From assembly GCF_004005995.1 (NCBI RefSeq), contig NZ_CP034767.1, forward strand, positions 3,286,001 through 3,350,000: a DNA stretch of 64,000 nt, read 5' to 3'. Positions 63,398 through 64,000 of this stretch are shown one piece after another. The stretch is from Devosia sp. 1566 (GTDB lineage Bacteria > Pseudomonadota > Alphaproteobacteria > Rhizobiales > Devosiaceae). The stretch's first letter is position 1. Every line of letters begins with the position of its first letter. The notes under the pieces were generated by a model, which had not been told where the DNA came from, searched no databases, and saw only the letters and a list, made by a program, of their open reading frames with translations. Both the position numbers and the translations under genes were made by a program.

Positions 63398-64000
63398 ATG
63401 TCGAATAACTCCCCCACGACCATCGTAGATGGTCTGTCCAGACCCTTCCGCCGCGACTTAACCTTCGGAACTTTGCACATGGGTTTGGGGCTTTTGCTCG
63501 GCCTCATCCCAGTGCTGTTCAACCATCGGTTCTTCCTCAAGGACGACATGGAGCATCAGTTCCTGCCCATGTTCTACCATGTGGGCCGATTGCTGCGCCT
63601 GGGTGAGTTTCCGACCCTGACGCTGTCGAGCTGGTTTGGCAGCAACATTGTTAGCGAATTTCAGTTCGCGCTGTTTAATCCCGTGAGCTTAGCACTTAAC
63701 GCCATACTGCCCTCTTTCACGGATTATGAAGCCGGCGCGGCGTTTCTGGCTTGCGTATATTACGCCATTCTCGCCCCCGGCTGTTTTGTGCTGGCACGCA
63801 CCTTCAGTATCGAACGCGGCTGGGCTTCCTTGCTCGCTTTGTGCATCACGTCAGGGAACTTCCTCAGCTATTGGGGCGCTTCAAACTGGTTCCCCATGTT
63901 CTCGTCCTTTGCCTGGTTCGTTTGGGCGTGGGCGTTTCTGCGCCTGTCGCTCCGGGGCCGCCGTTATTGGCTGGGGGCAGCGCTGTTTTGCTACCTGACC
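63398..64000 (+). CDS. Multi-pass membrane protein, GT-C/YfhO-like, N-terminal part (cut by window edge)
   Basis: There are 201 codons from ATG 63398 with no stop before the window ends. The first helix (MGLGLLLGLIPVLFNH) is followed by an acidic loop FFLKDDMEHQFLPMFYHVGR, with an Asp-Asp pair as in GT-C glycosyltransferase-like membrane proteins such as YfhO. Further helices include FQFALFNPVSLALNAILP and AAFLACVYYAILAPGCFVLA. A role in transferring lipid-linked sugars at the periplasmic face is a family-level guess. Confidence 0.6.
   Translation, partial: MSNNSPTTIVDGLSRPFRRDLTFGTLHMGLGLLLGLIPVLFNHRFFLKDDMEHQFLPMFYHVGRLLRLGEFPTLTLSSWFGSNIVSEFQFALFNPVSLALNAILPSFTDYEAGAAFLACVYYAILAPGCFVLARTFSIERGWASLLALCITSGNFLSYWGASNWFPMFSSFAWFVWAWAFLRLSLRGRRYWLGAALFCYLT

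Overview
The window is a GC-rich chromosomal segment of an alphaproteobacterium. The best guess is Hyphomicrobiales, a Devosia-like genus. This rests on the gene families seen (many family-5 and ribose-type ABC importers, fused peptide-importer ATPases, HyuA/HyuB plus an M20 amidase, DUF1989, YqcI/YcgG) and is inference only. No rRNA gene, complete tRNA gene or CRISPR array was found.

Layout. 1-2325: start of the kdp potassium-pump operon (kdpA truncated by the window edge, kdpF, another tiny membrane protein) and a separate operon of a GNAT/C39-like fusion between two small membrane proteins. Both operons carry almost the same 22-nt element before their first gene. 2521-7647: a GGDEF-EAL protein, an altered L,D-transpeptidase-like lipoprotein, a YdcZ-type transporter pair and an NTF2-like exported protein. 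8032-15588: one operon of MarR-like regulator, fused peptide ATPase, binding protein, two permeases and an M14 carboxypeptidase. 15644-20969: a GntR regulator divergent from an aldehyde dehydrogenase and ribose-type importer operon that ends in a 40-codon stub. 20981-24550: two divergent regulator/enzyme pairs (LysR with SDR; HxlR with an Old Yellow Enzyme homologue). 24774-28867: a YqcI/YcgG-DUF1989 gene pair, a Nudix hydrolase, and a tandem-winged-helix GntR next to a solute-binding-type protein without signal peptide. 28959-38070: a hydantoin-type module, with hyuAB divergent from a ribose-type importer and an M20 amidohydrolase. 38064-41826: an APH-fold kinase, a PQQ-type sugar dehydrogenase and a LysR regulator.

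41956-54072 is a long co-directional catabolic cluster: VOC protein, two DUF885 proteins, a ketopantoate-reductase-like and a Gfo/Idh/MocA oxidoreductase, two peptide-importer ATPases, a GhrA-like dehydrogenase, a binding protein and two permeases. 54323-59507 is a second complete oligopeptide-type importer on the opposite strand. From about 60490 the DNA looks like a decaying integrative element: a short match to a tRNA-Ser 3' end, an integrase with two frameshifts, a PC4-like protein, interrupted small genes, and finally the start of a GT-C/YfhO-like membrane protein that leaves the window.

The general theme is scavenging of nitrogenous and peptide-like solutes. There are five complete ABC importers, and most are physically linked to the enzymes likely to process the cargo. 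Three of them place a strong stem-loop directly after the binding-protein gene. The strongest leads for something new are the kdp-linked GNAT/C39-like operon, the YqcI-DUF1989 pair, the tandem-wHTH GntR with its signal-less binding protein, and the dual-DUF885 cluster.
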